Origin: Vulcanimicrobium alpinum
GTDB taxonomy: Bacteria; Vulcanimicrobiota; Vulcanimicrobiia; Vulcanimicrobiales; Vulcanimicrobiaceae
NCBI RefSeq assembly: GCF_027923555.1
Contig: NZ_AP025523.1
Location: 310,001 to 374,000, forward strand
Length of the DNA: 64,000 bases
Direction: 5' to 3'
The position numbers were made by a program, and so were the translations under genes. The notes under the pieces were generated by a model. That model saw nothing but the letters and a program-made list of their open reading frames with translations, was not told the origin of the DNA and made no database searches. Below, in pieces: positions 11,913 to 20,715 of this stretch (position 1 is the stretch's first letter; the number at the start of each line of letters is the position of its first letter).

Positions 11913-12601
11913 GCGCCGCCGACGATTCGAAACGGGCCGTGGGGTTTGCCGCGGTCGACCGCTATGTGCGGTCGGGGATGTGCGTGGGTCTGGGGACGGG
12001 GACGACCGCGCACTGGGCGATCGAGCGCGCCGGCGAGCGCGTCGCTGCCGGCGACGCGCTGACCGCCGTCGCGACGTCGCACGCCACCGAAGCGCTGTGC
12101 CGCGAACGCGGGATCCCGCTGGTCCCGTTCGCCGGCCGCGAGATCGACGTCGCGATCGACGGCGCCGATGAAGTCGCCGGCGACTGGTCGCTCACGAAAG
12201 GCGGCGGCGGCGCGCTCTTCCGCGAGAAAGCCGTCGCGCTTGCGGCGCGCACGTTCGTCGTCATCGTGACGCCGGAGAAACTCGTCAAACGCCTCGGCGC
12301 GTTCCGCACGCCGGTCGAAGTCGTGCCGTTCGCCGTCGAGTACGTCGAGCGTGCGATCGCGTCGGCGTTCGGCGCGCAGGTGGTGCGGCGCGGCGGCGAT
12401 CCGCCATTCCTCACCGACAACGGCAACGCGATCCTCGATTGCGCGTTCGGGGCGATCGGCGACCCCGCCGCGCTCGACGGCGAGCTCCGCGGCATCCACG
12501 GCGTCGTCGCGACCGGCCTTTTCTCGAACGATCTCACCGACGCCGTGCTGGTCGCCGAACCGGACGGCGTGCGCGAACTCACGCGTCGTTCGCCTCGATA
12601 G
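11909..12601 (+). CDS. rpiA: Ribose-5-phosphate isomerase A
   Basis: This 230-residue enzyme interconverts ribose 5-phosphate and ribulose 5-phosphate in the non-oxidative pentose phosphate pathway. The phosphate-binding GLGTGTTAHWA loop (27-37), the DGADEV motif (84-89) and KGGGGALFREK (97-107, with the presumed catalytic Lys97 and Glu106) are all present. The length matches RpiA. Start GTG 11909 overlaps the preceding stop by four bases, which places a housekeeping sugar enzyme in an operon with a TPR protein and a membrane sensor. No separate promoter is evident. Confidence 0.96.
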   Translation: MSAADDSKRAVGFAAVDRYVRSGMCVGLGTGTTAHWAIERAGERVAAGDALTAVATSHATEALCRERGIPLVPFAGREIDVAIDGADEVAGDWSLTKGGGGALFREKAVALAARTFVVIVTPEKLVKRLGAFRTPVEVVPFAVEYVERAIASAFGAQVVRRGGDPPFLTDNGNAILDCAFGAIGDPAALDGELRGIHGVVATGLFSNDLTDAVLVAEPDGVRELTRRSPR

Positions 12602-12670
12602 CGAGACAAGGACGAGAGGGGGTCCTGCCGGAAAGCGTGCCGCATCCCACTTTCATCTCGGGAGGCACTC

Positions 12671-12901
12671 ATGCGTAACTTTCTTTCATCTCTCGCGGCC
12701 GCGGCGTTCATCGTCTCGCTCGGCACAAGCTCGGCGCTGGCGGATGCCGGCGGCAACATGAAGGGTCACGGCAACGGCGCGATGATGGGGTCGATGGCGA
12801 AGACGACCTGTCCGAAGGGCTCCGTCTACGTTCACGGCTACATGAAAAAAGACAAGACGATGGTCAAGGGCTACTGCCGCAAGAAGGGGATGAGCAAGTA
12901 G
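12671..12901 (+). CDS. Small secreted Lys/Met-rich protein with two conserved Cys
   Basis: This 76-residue protein has a clear Sec signal peptide (hydrophobic residues 4-24, cleavage after SALADA). The mature part of about 50 residues is basic and rich in Met, Gly and Lys, with two Cys framing TCPKGSVYVHGYMKKDK and GYCRKKG. The cysteines could form one disulfide outside the cytoplasm. A strong Shine-Dalgarno GGGAGG lies seven bases before the ATG, and a terminator follows, so it is probably a monocistronic, well-expressed gene. No function is recognised. Confidence 0.75.
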   Translation: MRNFLSSLAAAAFIVSLGTSSALADAGGNMKGHGNGAMMGSMAKTTCPKGSVYVHGYMKKDKTMVKGYCRKKGMSK

Positions 12902-12912
12902 CACCCGCGTGA

Positions 12913-12949
12913 ACGAGCCCTCGCCGAACGGCGGGGGCTCGTTTCCTTG
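12913..12949 (+). terminator. Hairpin terminator between convergent genes
   Basis: ACGAGCCCTCGCC (12913-12925) pairs with GGCGGGGGCTCGT (12930-12942, one G-T pair) around a GAAC loop, followed by TTCCTTGTT. It ends the small secreted-protein transcript and may also serve the opposing minus-strand gene that stops at 12950. Confidence 0.8.
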
Positions 12950-13321
12950 TTAGACCGGTCCGATGCCCTTCGCGTCCATCGTGCGCAGCCGCTCTGCCAT
13001 CGTACGCATCACTTCGATCGCAAAAAAGGGTGTGTTCTGCACGAGATACGTGAAGCGCCGCGTATTGATCGGCGCGACCTTCGAGGCTTCCTTCGCCGTT
13101 GCGGTCGCGCTGCGTTCGCGTCCGTCGACGATCGCCATTTCTCCGAAGATCCCGCCGGGGGCGACGGTCGCGACGACCGTTCCATCCGGGAGGATGATGT
13201 CGACCGAACCTTCGACGACGACGTACATCGCGTCGCCCTGGTCGCCCGCACTGAACACGACCTCGCCAGCTTTCAACGCACGGAGCGACGGGTCGTTATG
13301 GAACATGTCAAGATTCGCCAT
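12950..13321 (-). CDS. Stand-alone cyclic-nucleotide-binding-domain protein
   Basis: This 123-residue protein is a single Crp-type sensor domain. It shows the beta-roll pattern VVFSAGDQGDAMYVVVEGSVDI and the phosphate-binding cassette FGEMAIVDGRERSATA, in which Glu and Arg contact the cyclic nucleotide in the family. No DNA-binding domain follows. It probably binds cAMP or cGMP and acts through a partner. It overlaps the end of the upstream patatin gene by 14 nt and is the last gene of a minus-strand run. A link to the patatin lipase is suggested by position only. Confidence 0.85.
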   Translation of the reverse strand: MANLDMFHNDPSLRALKAGEVVFSAGDQGDAMYVVVEGSVDIILPDGTVVATVAPGGIFGEMAIVDGRERSATATAKEASKVAPINTRRFTYLVQNTPFFAIEVMRTMAERLRTMDAKGIGPV

Positions 13322-14384
13322 CTCGATCTCCGGACGTGAGTGCCGCTGGTGCTGAAGATGCGCCGAGGCGCCGAGCGGTTTCGACCGCCGCGAGCCCGTC
13401 GGCTGCTCCCAGTTCGAAGACGCGATCGATATCGGCCTGCCTGCCGAACGCGAGCGAGGCGAGCCGGAGGGGGACGGTCGGGCCGATCACCCGCAGATCG
13501 ACGAAGCGTTTTCCCTCCGGGGCGCTCCCGTGATGGACCTGTTCGTTGACGGCGCGCGCGAACTTCAATTCGAGTTCGAGGATGTGTTCGGCGACGATGT
13601 CGTGGACCGTTGCGGCCAGATGCCCGAGCGTCGGGACCCTGCGGTCGCGATACTGCAGACCGCTGTGCTGTAGCAGGATGACGGTGACGTGATCGGCTCC
13701 GGCGTCGATTGCCTGGCGGATCGGGGCGTTGTTCGAAAGTCCGCCGTCGGCGAACTGCGCCGGCGTCCCATCTTCCAGCGTCACGCTCACCGGCGCGAAG
13801 GCGCCGGGCAGAGCGGACGAGGCGCAGAGCGCGTCGAGGACGTTCGCATCGGTCAGCCGGTGCGCGTCGGCTTGCGCGGCGAAGTACGCGCGCTCCCGTT
13901 CGGCCGCGTCGTCCCCGCGAAATAGCGCGAACGATGCATTGCCGCCGCGGGTCAGATCGGTCACTCCGACGATCATGGTCCGCTTGATCGCCGCGACCGA
14001 CGCGTACGGCCGAAGGAGTTCGCGCATCGGCGTCTGGTCGTAGAAGCCGAGCATCGAGCGCAGTTCCTTGAGCCGTCCCAGCGCGGAGAGCGTGCGCAGC
14101 AGACCGCGCACCGGATGACGGCGCACCGCGAGCAGCGACGCCAGCGGCTCGGCCGTTCGCAGCACGTGGGCGCCGGCGATCGAGCGCCAGAGCGTTTTGA
14201 GCAGGTCGGGGCGGTCGAGCGCGACGGGAAGTCCGTTGAGCGCGCCGACCGACGAACCGCAGACGATGTCGAACGACTCGGCGGCGAGCAGTGATTCCAG
14301 CACGCCGGCCGCGTACACGCCGCGCGCAGCGCCGCCGGTCAGGACGAGCGCGCGCCGCAGCGCACGTTCGGATTCAGATCGCAT
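13308..14384 (-). CDS. Patatin-like phospholipase
   Basis: This 358-residue Ser/Asp-dyad acyl hydrolase has the oxyanion-hole loop TGGAARGVYAAG (16-27), the nucleophile elbow GSSVG with Ser45, and the dyad Asp213 in FADGG. There is no signal peptide, so it likely acts on membrane lipids from the cytoplasmic side. The start overlaps the end of the substrate-binding-protein gene by 11 nt, and the gene's own end overlaps the cNMP-domain gene. The four genes from 17441 to 12950 therefore look like one transcript. Substrate specificity cannot be read from the sequence. Confidence 0.9.
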   Translation of the reverse strand: MRSESERALRRALVLTGGAARGVYAAGVLESLLAAESFDIVCGSSVGALNGLPVALDRPDLLKTLWRSIAGAHVLRTAEPLASLLAVRRHPVRGLLRTLSALGRLKELRSMLGFYDQTPMRELLRPYASVAAIKRTMIVGVTDLTRGGNASFALFRGDDAAERERAYFAAQADAHRLTDANVLDALCASSALPGAFAPVSVTLEDGTPAQFADGGLSNNAPIRQAIDAGADHVTVILLQHSGLQYRDRRVPTLGHLAATVHDIVAEHILELELKFARAVNEQVHHGSAPEGKRFVDLRVIGPTVPLRLASLAFGRQADIDRVFELGAADGLAAVETARRLGASSAPAALTSGDRDGES

Positions 14385-16047
14385 AGTTCCACGTGTTCCA
14401 GAAGGTGGTGACGGCCGAGGCTGGCGCGTATCCTTGCAGATCGTCGTTCGCGATGTCGAAACGCCGGGAGAACCACATCGTGAACTCCGGAAGTTCGGCG
14501 GTCACGATGTGCTGGATTCGTGTGTAGGCCTTCGCGCGTGCCGCGCGGTCGAAGGTTCCGAGCGCGATCGCTTCCTGCGCGTCGACCTCGCGATTGCAGT
14601 AGCGAAAGGTGTTGTAGCCGTGGGGCGGCCACTCGCTGCACAGGTAGAGCGCGGAGTCGTCGGGATCGGCGCCGGCGACCCACGAGGAGAATTCGACGTC
14701 GTACTTGCCGGTCTGCACGATCCCGCCCTCACCGAACGATGAGAACATCAGCGCCGAAGCGTACGTCTTCACCTCGGCGTCGATTCCGACGTCGCGCCAT
14801 GCCGATTGCGCCAGCACGGCAAGGCGTGCGGCGGTGGCGCTGCCGGTCGTCGAGGCGATCTCGACGCGCAGACGCCGGCCGTTCTTCGACCGGATTCCAT
14901 CGGAGCCGAGTTTCCAACCGGCGCGATCGAGGATGGCGCGGGCCTGAGCCGGATCGTACGGGATCGAGCGCAGTCCTCGCGCGTGCGCCCAGGAGAATGA
15001 CGGCTGATCGCCCTCGCCGAGCAGGTTGACCCCGAAGGTGATTTTGTCGATGAGCGTTTTGCGGTCGGTGGCGTAGGCGATCGCGCGGCGCACGGCCGGG
15101 TCCGACATGACGGGACGCTTGGTGTTGAACCCGAGCCGCGAGTACTGCGCGAACGGTGTCAAGATCACGTGCGTCCCTTCGATGTGCGACGCGATCGGAT
15201 AGTTTGTCGACGACGCATTGTACCACAGATCGATTTCGTGCGTGCGCAGGCTGGTCGCGAGCGTGTTCTCATCGGGGATCGCGCGGTACTGAATCTCGCT
15301 CAACTTCGGGCGGCCGCGCCAGTAGTGAGGATTGGCAGTCATGCGCAACATTTGTCCGCGATGCCACTCCGCGACGATGAAGGGACCGGTGCCGATCGGC
15401 TTGCTGTTGTACGCAACGCGGTTGAGATCGGGATATCGCGCGAGGAGATGTTTCGGGTAGACGGGGATCGGGACGGCGCCCATCGTGAGGAACGTGTTGA
15501 CGAAAGGGGCGAACGCGCGCTTCAGATGGACGACGGCAGTGTAGCGATCGGGCGTGTCGATCGACGCAATCACGTCGTAGCCCTGGCGCGAGCCGACGTT
15601 GTTGTTCGGGTTCATCACCGCGTGCCAGGAAAACGCGACGTCGCCGGCAGTGAACGGCGCACCGTCCTGCCATTGCACGCCGCGGCGCAGACGGTACGTG
15701 ATCGTGCGTCCGTCCTTCGCGATCCCGCCGTTGGCGAGGGTCGGCTCGACGGCCGCAAGTTCGGGGACGAGCACGTTGCGATCGCTCAGGTTGAACAGAT
15801 AGCCCGCCCAGAACATCGACAGGTCGACGCTGACCTGGTACGCGCTGACCAGCGGACTGAGCGAATCGGGATCGTTCAAGCTCGCGAAGCGCAGGACGCC
15901 CGGCTTCGTCCACGGATGGCGCGCGTGGAGGCCGCTCGCCGGCGCCGTACTCGCGCCGGGCGGCGGCGCCAGCGCGCGATCGACCGGCTGTCCGCAGCCC
16001 GAGAGCACAAGGATCGACGCAAGGAACGCAACCCAGCAGCGCTTCAC
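14374..16047 (-). CDS. ABC-transporter solute-binding lipoprotein, family 5 (peptide/nickel type)
   Basis: This 557-residue protein starts at GTG 16047. A signal peptide of about 20 residues ends in a lipobox LVLSGC, so it is anchored as a lipoprotein. The body has the family-5 features: VLRFASLNDPDSLSPL near the N-terminus, the ITYRLRRGVQWQDGAPFTAGDVAFSW segment, and the closing region around EFTMWFSRRFDI. Family members deliver oligopeptides, nickel-chelates or sugars to ABC permeases. No permease or ATPase gene is nearby, so it either serves a distant transporter or works as a sensor partner of the adjacent CHASE3 phosphatase. The open frame extends further upstream to 16410, but that part is antisense-like sequence inside the upstream gene. 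Confidence 0.9.
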   Translation of the reverse strand: MKRCWVAFLASILVLSGCGQPVDRALAPPPGASTAPASGLHARHPWTKPGVLRFASLNDPDSLSPLVSAYQVSVDLSMFWAGYLFNLSDRNVLVPELAAVEPTLANGGIAKDGRTITYRLRRGVQWQDGAPFTAGDVAFSWHAVMNPNNNVGSRQGYDVIASIDTPDRYTAVVHLKRAFAPFVNTFLTMGAVPIPVYPKHLLARYPDLNRVAYNSKPIGTGPFIVAEWHRGQMLRMTANPHYWRGRPKLSEIQYRAIPDENTLATSLRTHEIDLWYNASSTNYPIASHIEGTHVILTPFAQYSRLGFNTKRPVMSDPAVRRAIAYATDRKTLIDKITFGVNLLGEGDQPSFSWAHARGLRSIPYDPAQARAILDRAGWKLGSDGIRSKNGRRLRVEIASTTGSATAARLAVLAQSAWRDVGIDAEVKTYASALMFSSFGEGGIVQTGKYDVEFSSWVAGADPDDSALYLCSEWPPHGYNTFRYCNREVDAQEAIALGTFDRAARAKAYTRIQHIVTAELPEFTMWFSRRFDIANDDLQGYAPASAVTTFWNTWNYAI

Positions 16048-16088
16048 GCAGGGCAGGTTCGCGCTTGCTCGACCGGCTACTGCCGTGC

Positions 16089-17441
16089 CTATTCCGCTTC
16101 GGGCGAGACCGCGAGCAGCGCCAGGTCGTCGATGATCCGGCCGCGCGTGAACCGCGCGACGTGCGCCAGGATCGTGTCGGCGAAGCGTTGCGGGTCCGAC
16201 GAATCCGCCTCCGCGAGCCAGCGTGCCAGCGTCTCGGCGCCGACAAACTGCCGCTCGGGCGAGCGCGCCTCGGTCAGGCCGTCGGTGGCGAGGATCAGCA
16301 TTTCGCCCGGCGCGAGACGCGTACGCGCGGCCGCGAACGGCAGGCCCAAGCCGACGATTCCCCCGGTCGGCGCGAGCATCACCACCTCCGCGGAGCGCCG
16401 GATCCAGCACGCTTCGTGTCCCGCGTTGGTGTAGGTCAGCGACGCGTCCCGCCGGTCGTGGATCCCCACGAAAAGCGAGACGAACGACTCCGGCGCCAAG
16501 TTCGCTTCGCGATACAGCACGTCGAAGCGGCGCACGATCTCGTCGGGCGCGAGCGACTCGCTCGCGAGCGCGCGCATCGCGTAGCGCACGAACGTCGTGT
16601 CGACTGCGGCCGTAAGCCCTTTGCCGCTGACGTCGGCGACGAGGATGAGGGTACGGTGGTCGTCGAGCCGGTACACGTCGTAGACGTCGCCGCCGACGCG
16701 CGCTCCGCGCGTCGCGGACCGGTACGCCGTCGCGACGCGTAGGTGCGGCGGCGTCACCAGACGCGCCGACGCGGCGTTCTGCAACGCCTCGACGACGCCG
16801 CGATCGCGGTCGAGCTCATGACGCATCTGCGCGATGATGGTGATGAAGAACAGCACTTCCAGCGCGATGACCGCCGTCGCGCCGATCGCGGCCGCCGTTG
16901 CGGTGCGGATCGTGCCGTCGCGGCGCGCGATCGCGGCCGCGTAGCGCTTGTCGAGGCTGTCGCGAATCGGAACGATGTCGGCGCGAAAGCGGTCGGTGAG
17001 TACTTTTCCTTCGACGGAGCGCCCGCGGTCGAGCGGCTTTCCGGCTGCGACAGGCTCGGCGATCTCGCGCAGCCAGGTCGCGTTGACCCGGCGCATGTCG
17101 TCCAGCGCCTGGTCCTCCGCACCGTGGCGCCCGTCGTCGCCCAGACACGATTGGAGCATCGCGAATTGTTCGCGCATCGCGCTGCGCGCCGCGGTGTACG
17201 GATCGAGAAACTCGGGCGCGCGCGTCGACGCGTAACCGCGGATCCCCGTCTCCTCGTCGACCTGGGCCTGCAGCGCCGCCGCGACCGCAAGCTGACCTTG
17301 GCGGATACGCGCCACGTCTTTGTTGATCGTCGTAAGGTTCCGGACGATCCCGAGTTCACCGACCAACGCGATCGAGAGAGCGATCGCGATCAGACCGAAC
17401 AGCAGAATCACACCCCGGAACGAGAACAGCGTTCGGAGCAT
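16089..17441 (-). CDS. CHASE3-type membrane sensor with PP2C/SpoIIE phosphatase output
   Basis: This 450-residue protein has TM helix 1 at 8-30, a CHASE3-like extracytoplasmic domain (VDEETGIRGYASTRAPEFLDPY, about 32-185) and TM helix 2 at about 186-208. An RsbU/SpoIIE-type PP2C domain follows from about 225, with metal-binding Asp in GGDVYDVY, ADVSGKG and LATDGLTEA. Such proteins dephosphorylate anti-sigma-factor antagonists in partner-switching stress pathways. The ATG at 17441 lies only 13 nt after a TATAAC box and the leader is nearly absent. A GGTACCGAAGTCCT palindrome (17480-17493) lies upstream. It heads the operon with the binding protein, patatin and cNMP genes. Confidence 0.88.
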   Translation of the reverse strand: MLRTLFSFRGVILLFGLIAIALSIALVGELGIVRNLTTINKDVARIRQGQLAVAAALQAQVDEETGIRGYASTRAPEFLDPYTAARSAMREQFAMLQSCLGDDGRHGAEDQALDDMRRVNATWLREIAEPVAAGKPLDRGRSVEGKVLTDRFRADIVPIRDSLDKRYAAAIARRDGTIRTATAAAIGATAVIALEVLFFITIIAQMRHELDRDRGVVEALQNAASARLVTPPHLRVATAYRSATRGARVGGDVYDVYRLDDHRTLILVADVSGKGLTAAVDTTFVRYAMRALASESLAPDEIVRRFDVLYREANLAPESFVSLFVGIHDRRDASLTYTNAGHEACWIRRSAEVVMLAPTGGIVGLGLPFAAARTRLAPGEMLILATDGLTEARSPERQFVGAETLARWLAEADSSDPQRFADTILAHVARFTRGRIIDDLALLAVSPEAE

Positions 17442-17453
17442 GGGGCCTCTGTC

Positions 17454-17493
17454 GTTATACGGAGCGCACGAGGCCTCCCGGTACCGAAGTCCT
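17454..17493 (-). promoter_or_regulatory. Promoter with GGAC-TTCG-GTCC-type palindrome for the CHASE3-PP2C operon
   Basis: Read on the minus strand, AGGACTTCGGTACC (17493-17480) is followed about 21 nt later by TATAAC (17459-17454), and the ATG is at 17441. The same element with similar spacing precedes the hybrid kinase at 38143. No good -35 box is present, so the palindrome probably binds an activator. The core resembles the DosR-type box GGGACTTNNGNCCCT known from mycobacteria. The comparison is by eye. Confidence 0.5.
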
Positions 17494-17521
17494 GGCCGGA
17501 GTCGCGCCGCTCACGATGTGA

Positions 17522-19351
<1,830 letters not shown>

Positions 19352-19428
19352 AAGCGCCTAGTGTATCACATCCCGCCTCCGGACGCTCGTCAGGCCGAGC
19401 CGGCCCCGCGTCACGCTCATATGATGGG

Positions 19429-19462
19429 GTAGGGGGATGACTCGAACGAATCATCCCCCTAC
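19429..19462. repeat. Perfect 12-bp stem hairpin between typA and the IS110 element
   Basis: GTAGGGGGATGA (19429-19440) and TCATCCCCCTAC (19451-19462) flank a 10-nt loop. There is no T-run on either side, so it is not a typical terminator. It lies 78-111 nt upstream of the typA start and near the probable left boundary of the IS110 element. It could be an operator, an RNA leader stem of typA or an insertion target. Confidence 0.6.
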
Positions 19463-19487
19463 GCGGTGTCGAGCGCCGTCGTCACGC

Positions 19488-19635
19488 CTGGGCCCAAGAG
19501 CCCGTAGCTCAGATTGGCGCTCGCACCAACCTCCAAGCGATCAGCCGAACGGAATCGTGGGCCGTCTGCGACGAGCCCGTATGCATGAGCCTGGTAAGAT
19601 GATCGCTACGCCGGAACCTAGAGGGAAATCCTGCG
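19488..19635 (+). ncRNA. Candidate bridge RNA region of the IS110 element
   Basis: About 150 nt before the recombinase gene are non-coding and can form several stem-loops: GGGC/GCCC around 19490-19503, TTGG/CCAA around 19515-19529, and a stacked GGGC-CGTC/GACG-GCCC hairpin at 19559-19578. IS110 elements are known to express a guide-like bridge RNA from the non-coding end next to the recombinase, and this is the only such region large enough here. The transcript limits and the target and donor loops are not determined. Confidence 0.4.
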
Positions 19636-20589
19636 ATGAGCATGTTGGGCGTCGATATCTCTAAGGACACGTTCCACTGCTGCTTGCAACGCGGCGAGAA
19701 GCGCAGTGAGGCGAGTTTTGAGAACACGCGAACCGGCTTCAGAGAGCTTCGCAGTTGGTTGCGCACGCATCGCGCCCGCGAGGTTCATGTGTGCATGGAG
19801 TCAACCGGGCCGTATTGGCGCAACTTAGCGGCGAACTTGCACAAAGCGAAAATCCGGGTGAGCGTGGTGAACCCGACGCGTACGGCATATTTTGCGAAGA
19901 GCCGTTTGCTGCGGACCAAGACCGATGCGGTCGACGCTCGAATGCTGGCCCAATTCTGCGCCTCCGAGCGCCCCGCGCTCTGGGAGCCTGATAGCGACGA
20001 AATCCTGTCCCTGCGCGGTTTGCTGGCGTATCGCGACCAGCTCATCGCGCAGCGTATTGCCCTTACGCAGATCGTGCAATCCGTCGCCGTCGGAGCAACG
20101 CTGCTCAAAATGAACGAAACGCATCTGGTCGGTATCGCGGAGATGGTCAAGCAGATCGAGTCGCAGATCCAAGGTGTTCTTTGCTCGGATGTCACGCTAA
20201 GCCGGAACGCGCAGCTTCTTCAGACCATACCAGGCGTCGCGTCCTTGACAGCGGCAAACGTGCTTGCGGAGTTGCCGGTGCATCGGCTCCATAGTGCCAA
20301 AGCCGCAGCGGCGTATGCCGGCCTTACGCCGGCAGAGCGGCAGTCCGGGACCTCGGTGAAGGGCAAGCCGCGCATTTGCAAGACAGGCAACGCGAAGCTC
20401 CGGCGGGCACTCTACATGGCTGCCCTGACGGCAAAGCGCAAAGTCCCGGCCTTCAAGGAGCTCGCCGATCGCCTCGAAGCGCGCGGTAAGAGCGGCAAGC
20501 AAATCATCGTGGCGGTGATGCACAAGCTCGTGCGCCTGGCTTACTCGCTACTCAAGAATCAGCGGCCCTATCAACCCGTATCGGCTTGA
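19636..20589 (+). CDS. IS110-family DEDD recombinase/transposase
   Basis: This 317-residue protein has a RuvC-like N-terminal domain with GVDISKDTF (first Asp), CMESTGPYW (Glu) and KTDAVDARMLA (the paired Asp residues). The C-terminal Tnp20-type domain shows IPGVASLTAANVLAEL, YAGLTPAERQSG and the conserved Ser/Gly region before KTGNAKLRRALYMAAL. The frame is complete, unlike the IS copies at the left edge. IS110 enzymes carry out RNA-guided, reversible insertion without terminal inverted repeats. The gene lies between typA and a DUF5916-type gene, and a REP-like motif (20605-20619) follows immediately. Confidence 0.95.
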   Translation: MSMLGVDISKDTFHCCLQRGEKRSEASFENTRTGFRELRSWLRTHRAREVHVCMESTGPYWRNLAANLHKAKIRVSVVNPTRTAYFAKSRLLRTKTDAVDARMLAQFCASERPALWEPDSDEILSLRGLLAYRDQLIAQRIALTQIVQSVAVGATLLKMNETHLVGIAEMVKQIESQIQGVLCSDVTLSRNAQLLQTIPGVASLTAANVLAELPVHRLHSAKAAAAYAGLTPAERQSGTSVKGKPRICKTGNAKLRRALYMAALTAKRKVPAFKELADRLEARGKSGKQIIVAVMHKLVRLAYSLLKNQRPYQPVSA

Positions 20590-20604
20590 CGGCGGACACG
20601 GAAT

Positions 20605-20619
20605 CTGAGCTTGTCGAAG
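20605..20619 (+). repeat. CTGAGCTTGTCGAAG repeat copy beside the IS110 element
   Basis: This differs by one base from the consensus unit that is present as an inverted pair at 2893-2965. It lies 16 nt after the recombinase stop. IS110 relatives often sit in REP-type sequences, so it may mark the insertion site. Confidence 0.5.
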
Positions 20620-20715
20620 CGCAGCCGGCTCTTGAGACTTTCTTGAGCCCGGCGGCGGGCGGCTTTGAGCGTGCTTTGAGCGACGAACCGGGGTCGGCGG
20701 TGCTACGGTCGCCGC

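Noticed and set aside
17480-17493. Riboswitch or leader RNA with UUCG hairpin before the PP2C gene
   Set aside because: The -10 box lies downstream of the element, so it would not be transcribed in the main mRNA. A DNA operator is more likely.
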